Assembly: GCF_900116405.1 (NCBI RefSeq)
Contig: NZ_FPAQ01000032.1
Span: 1-40,334, forward strand
Direction: 5' to 3'
Source: Halomonas saccharevitans
GTDB lineage: Bacteria > Pseudomonadota > Gammaproteobacteria > Pseudomonadales > Halomonadaceae
Length of the DNA stretch: 40,334 bases
The position numbers were made by a program, and so were the translations under genes. Each line of letters opens with the position of its first letter. Within the stretch, counting starts at the first letter, position 1. Of this stretch, positions 26,573 through 35,900 are shown piece by piece. Below the pieces are notes generated by a model. It was given only the letters and a program-made list of their open reading frames with translations. It searched no databases and had not been told where the DNA came from.

Positions 26573-28946
26573 GGCCGCGCCCCGGCGGGTGGCGGTGCGC
26601 GCGCTGTGCGACTTCACCGCCCGGGAGGGCGATCTCGATCACCGCTTCACGCCGGCCCCCAGCGCCCGGGAGGGCATCGCCGGTCACGCCATGGTGGCGG
26701 CGCGGCGCGGCGAGGGCTATGAGGCCGAGCTGCCGCTCTGTGCCACCCTCGAGGGGCTGACGGTGAGCGGGCGGGCCGACGGCTATGATCCCGCGGCCAA
26801 CCGTCTGGAGGAGATCAAGACCCATCGCGGTCGGCTCGATCGCATGGCCGACAATCAGCGCGCCCTGCATTGGGCCCAGGTCTCGGTCTATGGCGCGCTG
26901 CTCTGCGCCGAGCGCGGCCTCGCCTCGCTGACTCTGGCGCTGGTCTACCTGGACATCGCCAGCGGCCGCGAGACCGTGCTGACCCGAAAGGCGAGCGCCG
27001 CGGAACTCGAGGCCTTCTTCGCGACCCAGTGCCGGCGCTTTCTCGCCTGGGCCGAGCAGGAGGCAGAACACCGCGTCCGCCGCGACGCGGCACTGGGCAC
27101 GCTCGCCTTTCCCCATCCGGACTTTCGCCCCGGCCAGCGCGACCTGGCAGAGAGCGCCTACAAGGCCGCGAGCACCGGGCGTTGCCTGCTCGCCCAGGCG
27201 CCCACCGGCATCGGCAAGACCCTGGGCACGCTCTTCCCGCTGCTCAAGGCGATGCCGCGCCGGGGGCTCGACCGCGTGGCCTTCCTGACCATGAAGACCC
27301 CCGGGCGCCGGCTGGCACTGGATGCCCTGGCCGCGCTGGGCGCCGAGGTCTCGGCTGACGCCGAACGCTCGGACGCTGAATCTGCTGATGCCGAACGCTC
27401 GGACGTCGAATGCGCTGATGCCCAACATCCGGATAACGAGCCCCGGCCGCTACGGGTGCTGGAGCTCACCGCCCGGGACAAGGCCTGCGAATACCCCGGC
27501 CGGGCCTGCCACGGCAAGGCCTGTCCCCTGGCGGCGGGCTTCTACGACCGGCTGCCGGCGGCGCGGCGCGCCGGGGTGGCGCGCGGCTGGCTGGATCGCG
27601 AGGCGCTGCGTGCGGTGGCTGGCGAACACGGCGTCTGCCCCTACTATCTCGGCCAGGAGCTGGCGCGCTGGTGCGACGTGATCGTCGGCGACGTCAATCA
27701 CTGGTTCGATGCCAACGCCCTGCTACATGGCCTGGCCCGGGCCGACGACTGGCGCACGGGGCTGCTGGTCGACGAGGCCCATAATCTGGTGGAGCGGGCC
27801 CGGGGCATGTACAGCGCCGAGCTCGACCAGCGCCGCCTGGCTCGGCTGCGCCGCGAGGCGCCCGGGGCCCTCAAGCGACCGCTGGGTCGCCTGTCGCGCC
27901 AGTGGCAGGCGCTGGTCAAGGAGGCGGGCCTCGCCGAGGCCGGCGAGCCAGGGCGGCCCGCCTACCGCGTGCTGGAGGGGCTGCCGGAGGGCATGGTCGC
28001 CGCCCTGCAGGGGATCGCCAGCGCCATCACCGAGCACCTCGGCGAGCACCCGGAGCAGGCCTCCCTGGAGCTTCAGGAGCTGCTCTTCGAGGCGCTGGCC
28101 TTCACCCGGCTGGCCGAGCGTTTCGGCGATCACTCGCTGTGCGATCTGACTCGCCACGGTCGCGGGCGGGCCGTGCTGGGGCTGCGCAACCTGGTGCCGG
28201 CGGACTTCCTGGCGCCTCGCTTCGCGGCCGCCCACGCGGCCGTGCTCTTCTCGGCGACCCTGAGCCCGGCCCACTACCATCGCGACCTGCTTGGCCTGCC
28301 CGAGGCCACCGTCTGGCGCGAGGTGGCCTCGCCCTTCGCCGCCGAGCAGCTCGAGGTGCGCATCCGCGCCGACATCTCCACCCGGCTGCGCGACCGGGAG
28401 GCCTCGCTCGCGCCCATCGTCGGCGAGCTGGCCGGCCAGTTCCGCCGGCGGCCGGGCCACTACCTGGCCTTCTTCAGCAGCTTCGCCTATCTCGAGGCGG
28501 CCCTGGCACGCTTTCGCGAGGCGCATCCCGAGATCCCCACGCGCGCCCAGCGCCGCGGCATGCGCGAGGAGGCGCGGGACGCCTTCCTGGCCGAGTTCTC
28601 GCCGGGCGGGCGGGGCATCGGCTTCGCAGTGCTGGGCGGCGCCTTCGCGGAGGGCATCGACCTGCCCGGCGACCGGCTGGTCGGCGCCTTCATCGCCACC
28701 CTGGGGCTGCCGCCGGCGGACCCCTTCAATGAGGCACTCAAGGCGCGCCTGGCCGCGCGCTTCGGGCGCGGCGACGACTACGCCTATCACATCCCCGGGC
28801 TGATCAAGGTGGTGCAGGCGGCAGGCAGGGTGATCCGGGGGCCCGATGACCGCGGCACGGTGGTGCTGATGGACGACCGCTTCGCCCGGCGCGAGGTCAA
28901 GGCCCGGCTGCCGGCCTGGTGGGGGGCTCCTCCAGCGAGGTGGTGA
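26565..28946 (+). CDS. DinG/XPD-type Fe-S helicase with N-terminal Cas4/RecB-like nuclease domain
   Basis: A 793-residue superfamily 2 helicase. Residues 1-165 look like a PD-(D/E)XK nuclease: GRADGYDP supplies the aspartate, LEEIKTHRGRL the ExK (about 82-86), and WAQVSVYGALL the QxxxY motif of Cas4/RecB proteins. The helicase follows with Walker A QAPTGIGKTLG (about 210), a four-cysteine Fe-S region (CEYPGRACHGKACP and CPYYLGQEL), the DEAH box LLVDEAHNLVERA (about 402), FSATLSP and VVQAAGRVIRGPDDRG (motif VI). It should unwind DNA 5' to 3' like XPD. A 30-base tandem repeat lies between Walker A and the Fe-S region. The ATG at 26565 keeps the nuclease domain complete. The 3' end overlaps the convergent antiporter gene by 50 bases. 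Confidence 0.88.
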   Translation: MGEAAPRRVAVRALCDFTAREGDLDHRFTPAPSAREGIAGHAMVAARRGEGYEAELPLCATLEGLTVSGRADGYDPAANRLEEIKTHRGRLDRMADNQRALHWAQVSVYGALLCAERGLASLTLALVYLDIASGRETVLTRKASAAELEAFFATQCRRFLAWAEQEAEHRVRRDAALGTLAFPHPDFRPGQRDLAESAYKAASTGRCLLAQAPTGIGKTLGTLFPLLKAMPRRGLDRVAFLTMKTPGRRLALDALAALGAEVSADAERSDAESADAERSDVECADAQHPDNEPRPLRVLELTARDKACEYPGRACHGKACPLAAGFYDRLPAARRAGVARGWLDREALRAVAGEHGVCPYYLGQELARWCDVIVGDVNHWFDANALLHGLARADDWRTGLLVDEAHNLVERARGMYSAELDQRRLARLRREAPGALKRPLGRLSRQWQALVKEAGLAEAGEPGRPAYRVLEGLPEGMVAALQGIASAITEHLGEHPEQASLELQELLFEALAFTRLAERFGDHSLCDLTRHGRGRAVLGLRNLVPADFLAPRFAAAHAAVLFSATLSPAHYHRDLLGLPEATVWREVASPFAAEQLEVRIRADISTRLRDREASLAPIVGELAGQFRRRPGHYLAFFSSFAYLEAALARFREAHPEIPTRAQRRGMREEARDAFLAEFSPGGRGIGFAVLGGAFAEGIDLPGDRLVGAFIATLGLPPADPFNEALKARLAARFGRGDDYAYHIPGLIKVVQAAGRVIRGPDDRGTVVLMDDRFARREVKARLPAWWGAPPARW
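27354..27443 (+). repeat. 30 bp tandem repeat inside the helicase gene
   Basis: Three units of 30 bases encode ADAERSDAES, ADAERSDVEC and ADAQHPDNEP. Units 1 and 2 differ at only a few positions; unit 3 is diverged. The length is a multiple of three, so gain or loss of a unit keeps the frame. It sits in a loop between Walker A and the Fe-S cysteines, where a flexible acidic linker is tolerated. Confidence 0.8.
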
Positions 28947-30723
28947 CGTCCTCGTCGGCCTCGTAGAGGGCCTCGAGCTCCCGGGCCGCCTCCTGGACCG
29001 TCTGAATCTGCTTCTTCTCGTTGCCGAACACCTCCAGCTGGCGCCGCAGTGTCTGCTCGTCATGGGGCCGGAAGGTGTCGATGGTGTGCTGGGCCTGGTC
29101 GCGGGGAATGCCCAGGCCGACCAGCACGTCGCGGGTCAGCTCCAGGCTCGCCGGCAGCAGCTCGCGGACCAGGTCGTTCACGCCGGTCCGCATCAGCAGG
29201 TGGGCGTGGTAGCGGTTGCGGGCTCGGGCGAAGACACGCAGGTGGGGGAAGCGCTGGCGTACGCTTGCGACGATGCGCATCGAGGCCTCGATGTCTCCCA
29301 CGGCCACCACCAGCACCCGGGCCTGGTCGGCGCCGGCGGCCTCGAGGAGGTCGATGCGGGAGGCATCGCCGAAATAGACCTTGTTGCCGTAGCGACGAAC
29401 GAAGGCCACCTGGTCGGCGTTGATGTCGAGCACCGTGTAGGGGATCTTCAGCCCCTGCAGCGCGCGGCCCATGATCTGGCCGAAGCGTCCGAAGCCGGCG
29501 AGGATGATCTGCGGTGACTCGTCCGGCAGGGGGTCGAAGTCTGGGCGGGCCTTTCTGGCCTTGAAGAGTGGTCGCACCAGCCTGGCATGGGCCAGGAACA
29601 TCACCGGTGTGGCGGCCATCGACAGCGACACCACCAGCACCAGCTGGTTGACCAGCGAGGAGGGCAACAGGGCGGCGGCGCCGGCCGCGGTGAGCAGCAC
29701 GAAGCCGAACTCGCCGCCCTGGGAGAGCAGCACGCCGAGGTTGAGGGCCTCACGCCAGCCGGTGCCGAACGCCTTGGCCGCCACCACCACGCTCAGGGCC
29801 TTGGCCACCAGCAGGGCACCGGTGAGGCCGAGGATCATCCCGGGTTGCTCGGCCAGCAGGCCGATCTGGGCGGTCATGCCCACGGCCATGAAGAACAGGC
29901 CCAGCAGCAGGCCGCGAAAGGGTTCGATGTCCGCCTCGATGCCGTGGCGGTACTCCGAGTCGGCCAGCAGCACTCCGGCGATGAAGGCGCCCAGCGCCAT
30001 GGAGAGGCCGGCGAGCTCCATCAGCAGGGCGGCGCCGATCACCACCAGCAGGGCGGTGCCGGCGAACACCTCGCGGCTGCGGGTGCCGGCGGCGAAGCGG
30101 AACAGCGGGCGCAGCAGCAGCCGGCCGCCGACGATCAGGCCGGCGAAGGCACCGATGGCCACCAGCACCTCCTGGAGCATCGGCATGAATCCCCCCGCCA
30201 GCAGGTCCTCGGCGGCCAGCATGGGGATGAGGGCCAGCACCGGGATCGCCGCCAGGTCCTGGAAGAGCAGCAGGGCGAAGGCGTTTCGGCCGTGGCGGCT
30301 CTGCAGCTCGTGGCGCTCGCCCAGCAGCTGCAGCACCAGGGGCGTGGAGCAGAGCCCCAGGCTGAAACCCGTCACCGCCGCGGCCACCGGCGACAGGCCG
30401 AGCGCCCAGCCGCAGGCCGTGAGCAGCAGGCTGGTCACGCCGACCTGCAGGCTGCCGAAGCCGAAGACCGCCTTGTGCATCAGCTTGAGGCGCGAGGGCT
30501 TGAGCTCCAGGCCGATCACGAACAGCAGGAAGATGATGCCGACCTGGGAGAACTGCAGCACGGCCTCGGCATCGGCCACCAGGGCGAGGGCCGAGGGGCC
30601 GATGGCCACCCCCGCGGCCAGGTAGCCCAGCACCTCACCGAGCCCCAGGCGCTTGAAGACCGGCACGATCAGCACCGCCGCGGCGAGAAATATCAGGGCG
30701 TTGAGCAGCAGGTCGGTGGCCAA
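28897..30723 (-). CDS. Kef-type K+/H+ antiporter with RCK domain (CPA2)
   Basis: A 608-residue inner-membrane antiporter of the CPA2 family. About twelve helices precede a regulatory nucleotide-binding domain. LFVIGLELKPSRLKLM, LLLFQDLAAIPVLALIPML (with the conserved QD) and LLSQGGEFGFVLLTAAG mark the transport part. IILAGFGRFGQIMGRALQ begins the RCK/TrkA-N domain (about residue 404) and VLDINADQVAFVRRYGNKVY continues it. E. coli KefB/KefC protect against electrophiles by potassium release and cytoplasmic acidification. The TTG at 30723 is preferred over an ATG at 30759 because aaggag lies six bases upstream. The partner KefF/KefG is not next to it. Confidence 0.88.
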   Translation of the reverse strand: MATDLLLNALIFLAAAVLIVPVFKRLGLGEVLGYLAAGVAIGPSALALVADAEAVLQFSQVGIIFLLFVIGLELKPSRLKLMHKAVFGFGSLQVGVTSLLLTACGWALGLSPVAAAVTGFSLGLCSTPLVLQLLGERHELQSRHGRNAFALLLFQDLAAIPVLALIPMLAAEDLLAGGFMPMLQEVLVAIGAFAGLIVGGRLLLRPLFRFAAGTRSREVFAGTALLVVIGAALLMELAGLSMALGAFIAGVLLADSEYRHGIEADIEPFRGLLLGLFFMAVGMTAQIGLLAEQPGMILGLTGALLVAKALSVVVAAKAFGTGWREALNLGVLLSQGGEFGFVLLTAAGAAALLPSSLVNQLVLVVSLSMAATPVMFLAHARLVRPLFKARKARPDFDPLPDESPQIILAGFGRFGQIMGRALQGLKIPYTVLDINADQVAFVRRYGNKVYFGDASRIDLLEAAGADQARVLVVAVGDIEASMRIVASVRQRFPHLRVFARARNRYHAHLLMRTGVNDLVRELLPASLELTRDVLVGLGIPRDQAQHTIDTFRPHDEQTLRRQLEVFGNEKKQIQTVQEAARELEALYEADEDVTTSLEEPPTRPAAGP

Positions 30724-30860
30724 GGGTGACTCCTTGCGAAGGGCGGGGGCGACCCCCATGTTACTCGATGGGCCCGCCCTCGGGTCATGCCGGCGCCACC
30801 ACCGACGGGTTCGGCGCTCGTCATCGCCGGGCCCCTCATCGATCGACAGGAGACAGTGCC

Positions 30861-31526
30861 ATGCGACTCAACGCCGACTTCGACCGCCGGGCGGTAGTCA
30901 CCCCCGAGGATTACCGCTGGGTGGACTCGCCTACCCCTGGGGTGGAGCGAATGATGCTCGACCGCGTCGGCGACGAGGTGGCCCGCGCCACCTCCCTGGT
31001 GCGCTACGCGCCGAACAGCACCTTCCCGACCCACGAGCACGGCGGCGGCGAGGAGATCCTGGTGCTGGAGGGGGAGTTCGCCGATGAGCACGGCCGCTAT
31101 CCGGCGGGCCACTACCTGCGCAACCCCATCGGTACGGCCCACGCGCCCCGAGTGGGCGAACAGGGCGCGCTGATCTTCGTCAAGCTGCACCAGTTCTCGC
31201 CGCACGACACCGCGCAGAAGGCGATCGACACCCGGGCCGGCGACTGGCGGCCGGGGCTGGTCGAGGGCCTCTCGGTGCTGCCGCTGCATGATGTCGAGGG
31301 CGAGCACGTGGCGCTGGTGCGATGGGCGCCGAACACCCGCTTCCAGCCGCACGCCCATTGGGGTGGCGAGGAGATATTGGTCCTCGAGGGCACCTTTCAC
31401 GACGAGCACGGCGCCTATCCCGCCGGCAGCTGGCTGCGAAGCCCCCATCGCAGCCAGCACACCCCCTTCACCGGCGAGGACGGCGCGCTGATCTACGTCA
31501 AGGTGGGCCACCTGTTGCCCGAGTGA
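30861..31526 (+). CDS. double-cupin protein (ChrR-like cupin)
   Basis: A 221-residue protein made of two tandem cupin domains that resemble the C-terminal cupin of the anti-sigma factor ChrR. Each copy has the same metal-site pattern: FPTHEHGGGEEILVLEGEF and then TAHAP in the first; FQPHAHWGGEEILVLEGTF and then SQHTP in the second. Histidines and glutamate should bind one metal per domain. There is no zinc-binding anti-sigma part. A possible role is sensing or handling oxidised small molecules, but no substrate can be named. It is divergent from the Kef-type antiporter across 137 bases. An acaggaga ribosome site precedes the ATG. Confidence 0.85.
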   Translation: MRLNADFDRRAVVTPEDYRWVDSPTPGVERMMLDRVGDEVARATSLVRYAPNSTFPTHEHGGGEEILVLEGEFADEHGRYPAGHYLRNPIGTAHAPRVGEQGALIFVKLHQFSPHDTAQKAIDTRAGDWRPGLVEGLSVLPLHDVEGEHVALVRWAPNTRFQPHAHWGGEEILVLEGTFHDEHGAYPAGSWLRSPHRSQHTPFTGEDGALIYVKVGHLLPE

Positions 31527-31707
31527 GGCGCCCGGTCGCTGCCTGAAGGAAGCGCCGGATACGGGCGAGTCAATGCCGGCGGGGCGACGGCGCTGGGTCG
31601 ACCAAGGCGGGTCGACGATTGTGCGTTTCGCGCCCGCTGTGCTACCCCTAGAGGTGACCTTCCCGAGAGCGCCCTTCGCCGAAGGGCTACGGACAAGGAG
31701 ACGTCAT

Positions 31708-31887
31708 ATGGGTATCGAAGTCGGTGGCCTGCTGGGCCTCATCTGGTTGATCATCGTGATCTGGGCCGTCGTCAAGGTGGCCAAGAGCCCTGCCGGGGGG
31801 CTCGCCAAGCTGCTCTGGATCCTGGTGCTGCTGTTCTTCCCGCTGATCGGGCTGATCGTCTGGCTGCTGTTCGGCCCCAAGGGGTAG
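31708..31887 (+). CDS. small PLDc_N-type membrane protein
   Basis: A 59-residue protein with two membrane helices (LLGLIWLIIVIWAVVKVA and LLWILVLLFFPLIGLIVWLL) ending in FGPKG. This matches the PLDc_N family, the membrane anchor found at the N-terminus of cardiolipin synthases and also as stand-alone small proteins. An aaggag site lies seven bases before the ATG, and a strong terminator follows, so it is probably a single-gene transcript. Stand-alone members have no assigned function. Confidence 0.8.
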   Translation: MGIEVGGLLGLIWLIIVIWAVVKVAKSPAGGLAKLLWILVLLFFPLIGLIVWLLFGPKG

Positions 31888-31931
31888 CGACGCCTATTGT
31901 CGAACAAGCTTCGAATCAGCCGTGTATCGAT

Positions 31932-31964
31932 GCGGGCCGCCTTCGGGCGGCCCGCCTTCATTTT
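31932..31964 (+). terminator. rho-independent terminator after the small membrane protein gene
   Basis: A perfect 10 bp stem, gcgggccgcc / ggcggcccgc, with a TTCG tetraloop, followed by cttcatttt. It lies 45 bases after the stop codon. The T-run is on the plus strand only. Confidence 0.85.
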
Positions 31965-32008
31965 GGGGGCACGACTGAAGTGAGGCCGCGACGGCGTCGA
32001 CGCCAGGC

Positions 32009-32224
32009 TCACGCCTCCGGCAGCGTATCCCGGGGCTCGCCCCGGTCGCACTTCACGCATCCAAGTGCCAGGCCGAGCCGCGAGCGACGGCCCGCCTCGG
32101 TGAGCACCCAGGGCCGCTCGGCCCAGGGTGGCTGATGGCGCACGTGCTGATTATGGCCGCAGGCGAGCTCGGCCACCCAGTGATCCTCCTCGTCGCGATG
32201 ATAGCCGACGATCGGCTGTTGCAT
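32009..32224 (-). CDS. DUF3565 protein
   Basis: A 71-residue protein matching the DUF3565 family: IVGYHRDEEDHWVAELACGH at the start, NQHVRHQPPWAERPWVLTEA in the middle, and a C-terminal CVKCD. The cysteines and histidines could bind a metal ion, but this is inference. A GGAGG site formed across the stop codon of the TetR gene and a nine-base gap show it is the last gene of the efflux operon. Its role there is unknown. Confidence 0.82.
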   Translation of the reverse strand: MQQPIVGYHRDEEDHWVAELACGHNQHVRHQPPWAERPWVLTEAGRRSRLGLALGCVKCDRGEPRDTLPEA

Positions 32225-32233
32225 GCGGCCTCC

Positions 32234-32902
32234 TCAGGTCGGACGTGTTGGCGTCGGGTCAGCGTCCGGCGCCGCATAGAGGCGCAGGTGGGCGTCGATC
32301 ACCGCCTCGATCTCGGCCAGGATCGTCTCGTCGAAGGCCTCGATCTCCAGGCGGCGCAGCAGCGGCTCGCGGCCGACCAGGAGAAAGACGATCTGGCCGA
32401 CCAGGGTGTGGGTCTCCAGTATCACCCGGCGGTCGTCGAGCGCGCGCTCGGTGAGCCGGGCGATCAGGCCGCCGAGCCTGGCCTGCACCAGGTCGAAGGC
32501 CTCGGCCTGGAGGATCTCGAAGGCCTCGCCCGGTTGCACCTGCTCGCGCATCACCAGCAGCAGCCACTGGCGGCACGCCTCGTCCTCGGAGAAGGTGCGC
32601 ACCATGCGCCGGGTCACGGTCCGCAGCGCCGCCAGGGCGGCGTCGCGATCCGCGACGGGCGCCTGCGCGGCGGTCTCGTCGAGCGCCAACCGCGTTCTCA
32701 GCTGCTCTGCGATATAGCGCGCCGCCGCGAGATACAGCCCGCGCTTGTTGGCGAAGTGGTAGGCGATGGAGCCGATGTTGGCCCCCGCCGCCTCGGCCAG
32801 CCCGCGGGTGGTGGTGGCCTTGAAGCCGTGCTCGCCGAACAGCCGGATGCCGGCCTGGATCAGTCGGTCGCGGGTGTCGGCACCATCGGGATGGGGGACC
32901 AT
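32234..32902 (-). CDS. TetR-family regulator of the efflux operon (CecR/CerR-like)
   Basis: A 222-residue TetR regulator. The N-terminal helix-turn-helix is TTRGLAEAAGANIGSIAYHF (about residues 31-50) followed by NKRGLYLAAARYI. The C-terminal domain (WLLLVMREQVQPGEAFEIL) resembles the DUF1956 group that includes E. coli CecR. It is third in the operon with the membrane fusion and RND genes, four bases after the RND stop, and probably represses the operon through the palindrome at 37241-37256. Its ligand is unknown, though the pump's substrates are plausible. Confidence 0.88.
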   Translation of the reverse strand: MVPHPDGADTRDRLIQAGIRLFGEHGFKATTTRGLAEAAGANIGSIAYHFANKRGLYLAAARYIAEQLRTRLALDETAAQAPVADRDAALAALRTVTRRMVRTFSEDEACRQWLLLVMREQVQPGEAFEILQAEAFDLVQARLGGLIARLTERALDDRRVILETHTLVGQIVFLLVGREPLLRRLEIEAFDETILAEIEAVIDAHLRLYAAPDADPTPTRPT

Positions 32903-32906
32903 GGCG

Positions 32907-35900
32907 TCACGCCTCCCTGGCCGGTGCGCGGGTGTCGATGCCGAAGAAGAGGGTGTAGAGCACCGGCACCACCCCCAGGCTCATGACGGTGCCGATGCCC
33001 AGGCCGAAGGCCATGGCCGCGGCCATGCCGTAGAACAGCGGGTCGCGGCCGAGGATCAGCGGCAGGAAGCCGAGGATGGTGGTGATCGCCGACATCAGGA
33101 TCGGCCGCAGGCGCCGGGCCGAGGCCTTGATGACGGCGTCGCGGCCACTCAATTCGGGGTCGGCGCGCTCGATGTCGATGCGGTCGATCAGCACGATGGC
33201 GTTGTTGATGATGATGCCGGCCAGGCTGTAGATGCCTAGCAGCACCATGAAGCCGAAGTCGGCGCGGGTGGCCAGCAGGCCCAGCGCCACGCCGACGATC
33301 ACCAGCGGGATGGTGGCGACGATCACCAGCGGACGCTTGAAGGAGTTGAACTGCCCCACCAGCAGGATGAAGATCAGCCCGATGCACAGCGGCAGGTTGG
33401 CCTGCAGGGCGGCCTGGCCCTCCCGGGACTCCGCCACCACGCCGTCGAACTCGATCCAGTGCCCCGCAGGCAGGGTGGCCTCCAGCTCGCGCAGCGCAGG
33501 CTCCACCCGCGGCACCATGTCCTCGGCGGTGTAGTGGCGGTTGCGCCCCTCGACGGTGATGGTGCGCACCAGGTTCTCGCGGTCGATGCGGTAGTAGCCG
33601 TCGTCGAGGCGCACCTCGGCCACCTGGTTCAGGGGCACGCCGGCCCCCGGGGCGTTCAGCGGATAGACGATCAGCGACTTCAGCCGCTCGACGCTGCCGC
33701 GCTGGGCGTCGGCGTAGCGCATCACCACCGGGATGATGTCGTCGCCCTCGCGGTAGTGGCTGAGGCGGTAGCCGTCGATGGCGCCGCTGAGCGAGCGGGC
33801 GATGTCCTCGGAGGTGATGCCGGCGCTGCGCGCCCGGGCCTGGTCGACCTCGATGGCCAGCGACGGGATCCGCGCCTCCCAGCTCTGGCGCACGTCCCGG
33901 GCGCCGTCCAGGTCGCGCAGGATGCCCTCGACCCGCTTGGCGGCCGCGAACAGCACCTCCCGGTCCGGCCCCTTGATCTGCACCTGGAGCAGGGTGCTGT
34001 CGGAGGGACCGAGGAACATCCGCGTGACCTGGGGCGAGAGATCCGGGTGGCGGGTGGCGAGGAAGTGGCGGGTCGCCTGGATCACCGCCTCGACCCGCTC
34101 GCGGTCGGCGACGTTGAGCACCATGAAGCCCTTGTTGGGCGCCGGGTCCAGCGGCGTGAGCGAGAGCACGAAGCGCGGCCCGCCGAAGCCGGCGTAGGCG
34201 GCCACGCCGGTGACGTCCTCGGCGAGCGCCGGGGCGTCGAGCAGGGCATCGCTCAGCGCCTGGACGCGCCGGCCGGTGAGGTTCTCGGCGATGTCCGAGG
34301 GGAAGTCGATGGTCACCAGCACCTGGTTGCGGTCCGAGTCGGGGAAGAACTTCTTGGGCACCAGCTGCATCATGGCCACCCCGGCCACCAGGGTCAGGGC
34401 CATGACGGCCAGGAACAGCACCCGGTGGTGGAGCAGCCCGGCGAGCCCGCGGCCATAGCGCCGGGCGACCCAGCCGAAGGCGCGATCGGAGAGCCGGGGA
34501 GTGTCATGAGCCCCGTGCGCGTCCCGCCGCTTCGCCGATGGCGCCTTGAGGAAGCGATGGCACAGCACCGGGGTGACGGTCATCGACAGGAACCAGGAGG
34601 CGAGCAGGGTGATGGCGATGACGATCGAGATCGAGCGGGTGTACTCGCCGGAGGCGTGCTCGGCTAGCATCAGCGGCAGGAACACCAGAATGGTGGTCAG
34701 GCTCGAGGAGAGCAGCGGCAGGGCGAGCTCGGCGCCGGTCTCGCGCAGGGCTTCGTCGCGGTCGCTGCCGGCCTCCAGCCGGGTCTTGAAGTCCTCGGCG
34801 ACGACGATGGCGTTGTCGACCAGCAGGCCCAGGGCGATCACCAGGGTGGCGAGGCTCGCCCGCTGCAGGGTCAGCTCGCCGAGGCCCATGATGGCCAGGG
34901 TGACCAGCATCACCGCGGGAATGATCGAGCCGACGATCAGCCCGGTGCGCAGCCCCAGAAAGAGGATCACCACCCCCAGCACGATGGCCAGCGTCTGCAT
35001 GACGCTGGCGGTCACTCCGTAGACGGCGTTGGCCACCTGCTCGGGCTGGTAGGTCATGATGTCGAGCCGGTAGCCGGCCGGCAGAGTGGTGCGAATCTCG
35101 TCCAGGCGCGCCTTGATGGCGCGGCCGACGTCCAGCACGCTCTCGCCCTCCTGCATCGAGACGGCGAAGACGATGGCCGGCCGGCCGTTGAAGTAGGCGG
35201 GCTTGTCCGCCGGATCCTCGTAGCCGCGGCGGATCTCGCCCAGGTCGCGCAGGCGCAGGGTGCCGCCGTCCGGCAGGCGCAGTTCGGTGTCGCCCAGCGC
35301 CTCGAGGCTTGCGAACTCGCCGCTGACCTCGAGTGCCAGGCGCTGCTCGCCGGCCTCGACGATGCCGCCGGGCGGGAAGATGTTGCGGCGCTGGATCTGG
35401 CCGGCCAGCTCGGTCGGGGAGAGGCCGAGCTCGGCGAGGCGCGCCTCTGCGATGTCGATGAAGATGCGCTGCGCCTGCACGCCCAGCAGCTCGACCCGCT
35501 TGATGCCGGCGACGCCGTAGAGGCGGGTGCGGATATGCTCGGCGATCTCCTGCTGCTCGGCCTGGGGGAAGTCGGCGGCGGTGAGCGCCGCGGTGACCAC
35601 CGCCACATCGCCGAAGTCGTCGTCGAGCACCGGGTCTTGGGTGCCGGCGGGCAGGGCCGGCGTCGCCGCCTCGACCTTCTGGCGCACCTCGTCCCAGATC
35701 TGCTCCAGGTCGAAATATCGGTCCTGAATCTCCACGTGGAGGATCGAGCGGCCGCGCATGGAGGTCGAACGGATCCGCTCCACCTCGCCGATGGTGCGAA
35801 TGCTCTCCTCCAGGGGCTTGGTGATGTTCTCCTCCACCTGGGCGGCCGGCAGGCCGGGGAAGGCGGTGGTCACCACCGCCTCGCGCACGGTGATCTCGGG

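Noticed and set aside
31993..32004. Palindrome ggcgtcgacgcc after the DUF3565 gene as a terminator
   Set aside because: Only six base pairs per arm with no loop and no T-run; likely chance in GC-rich DNA.
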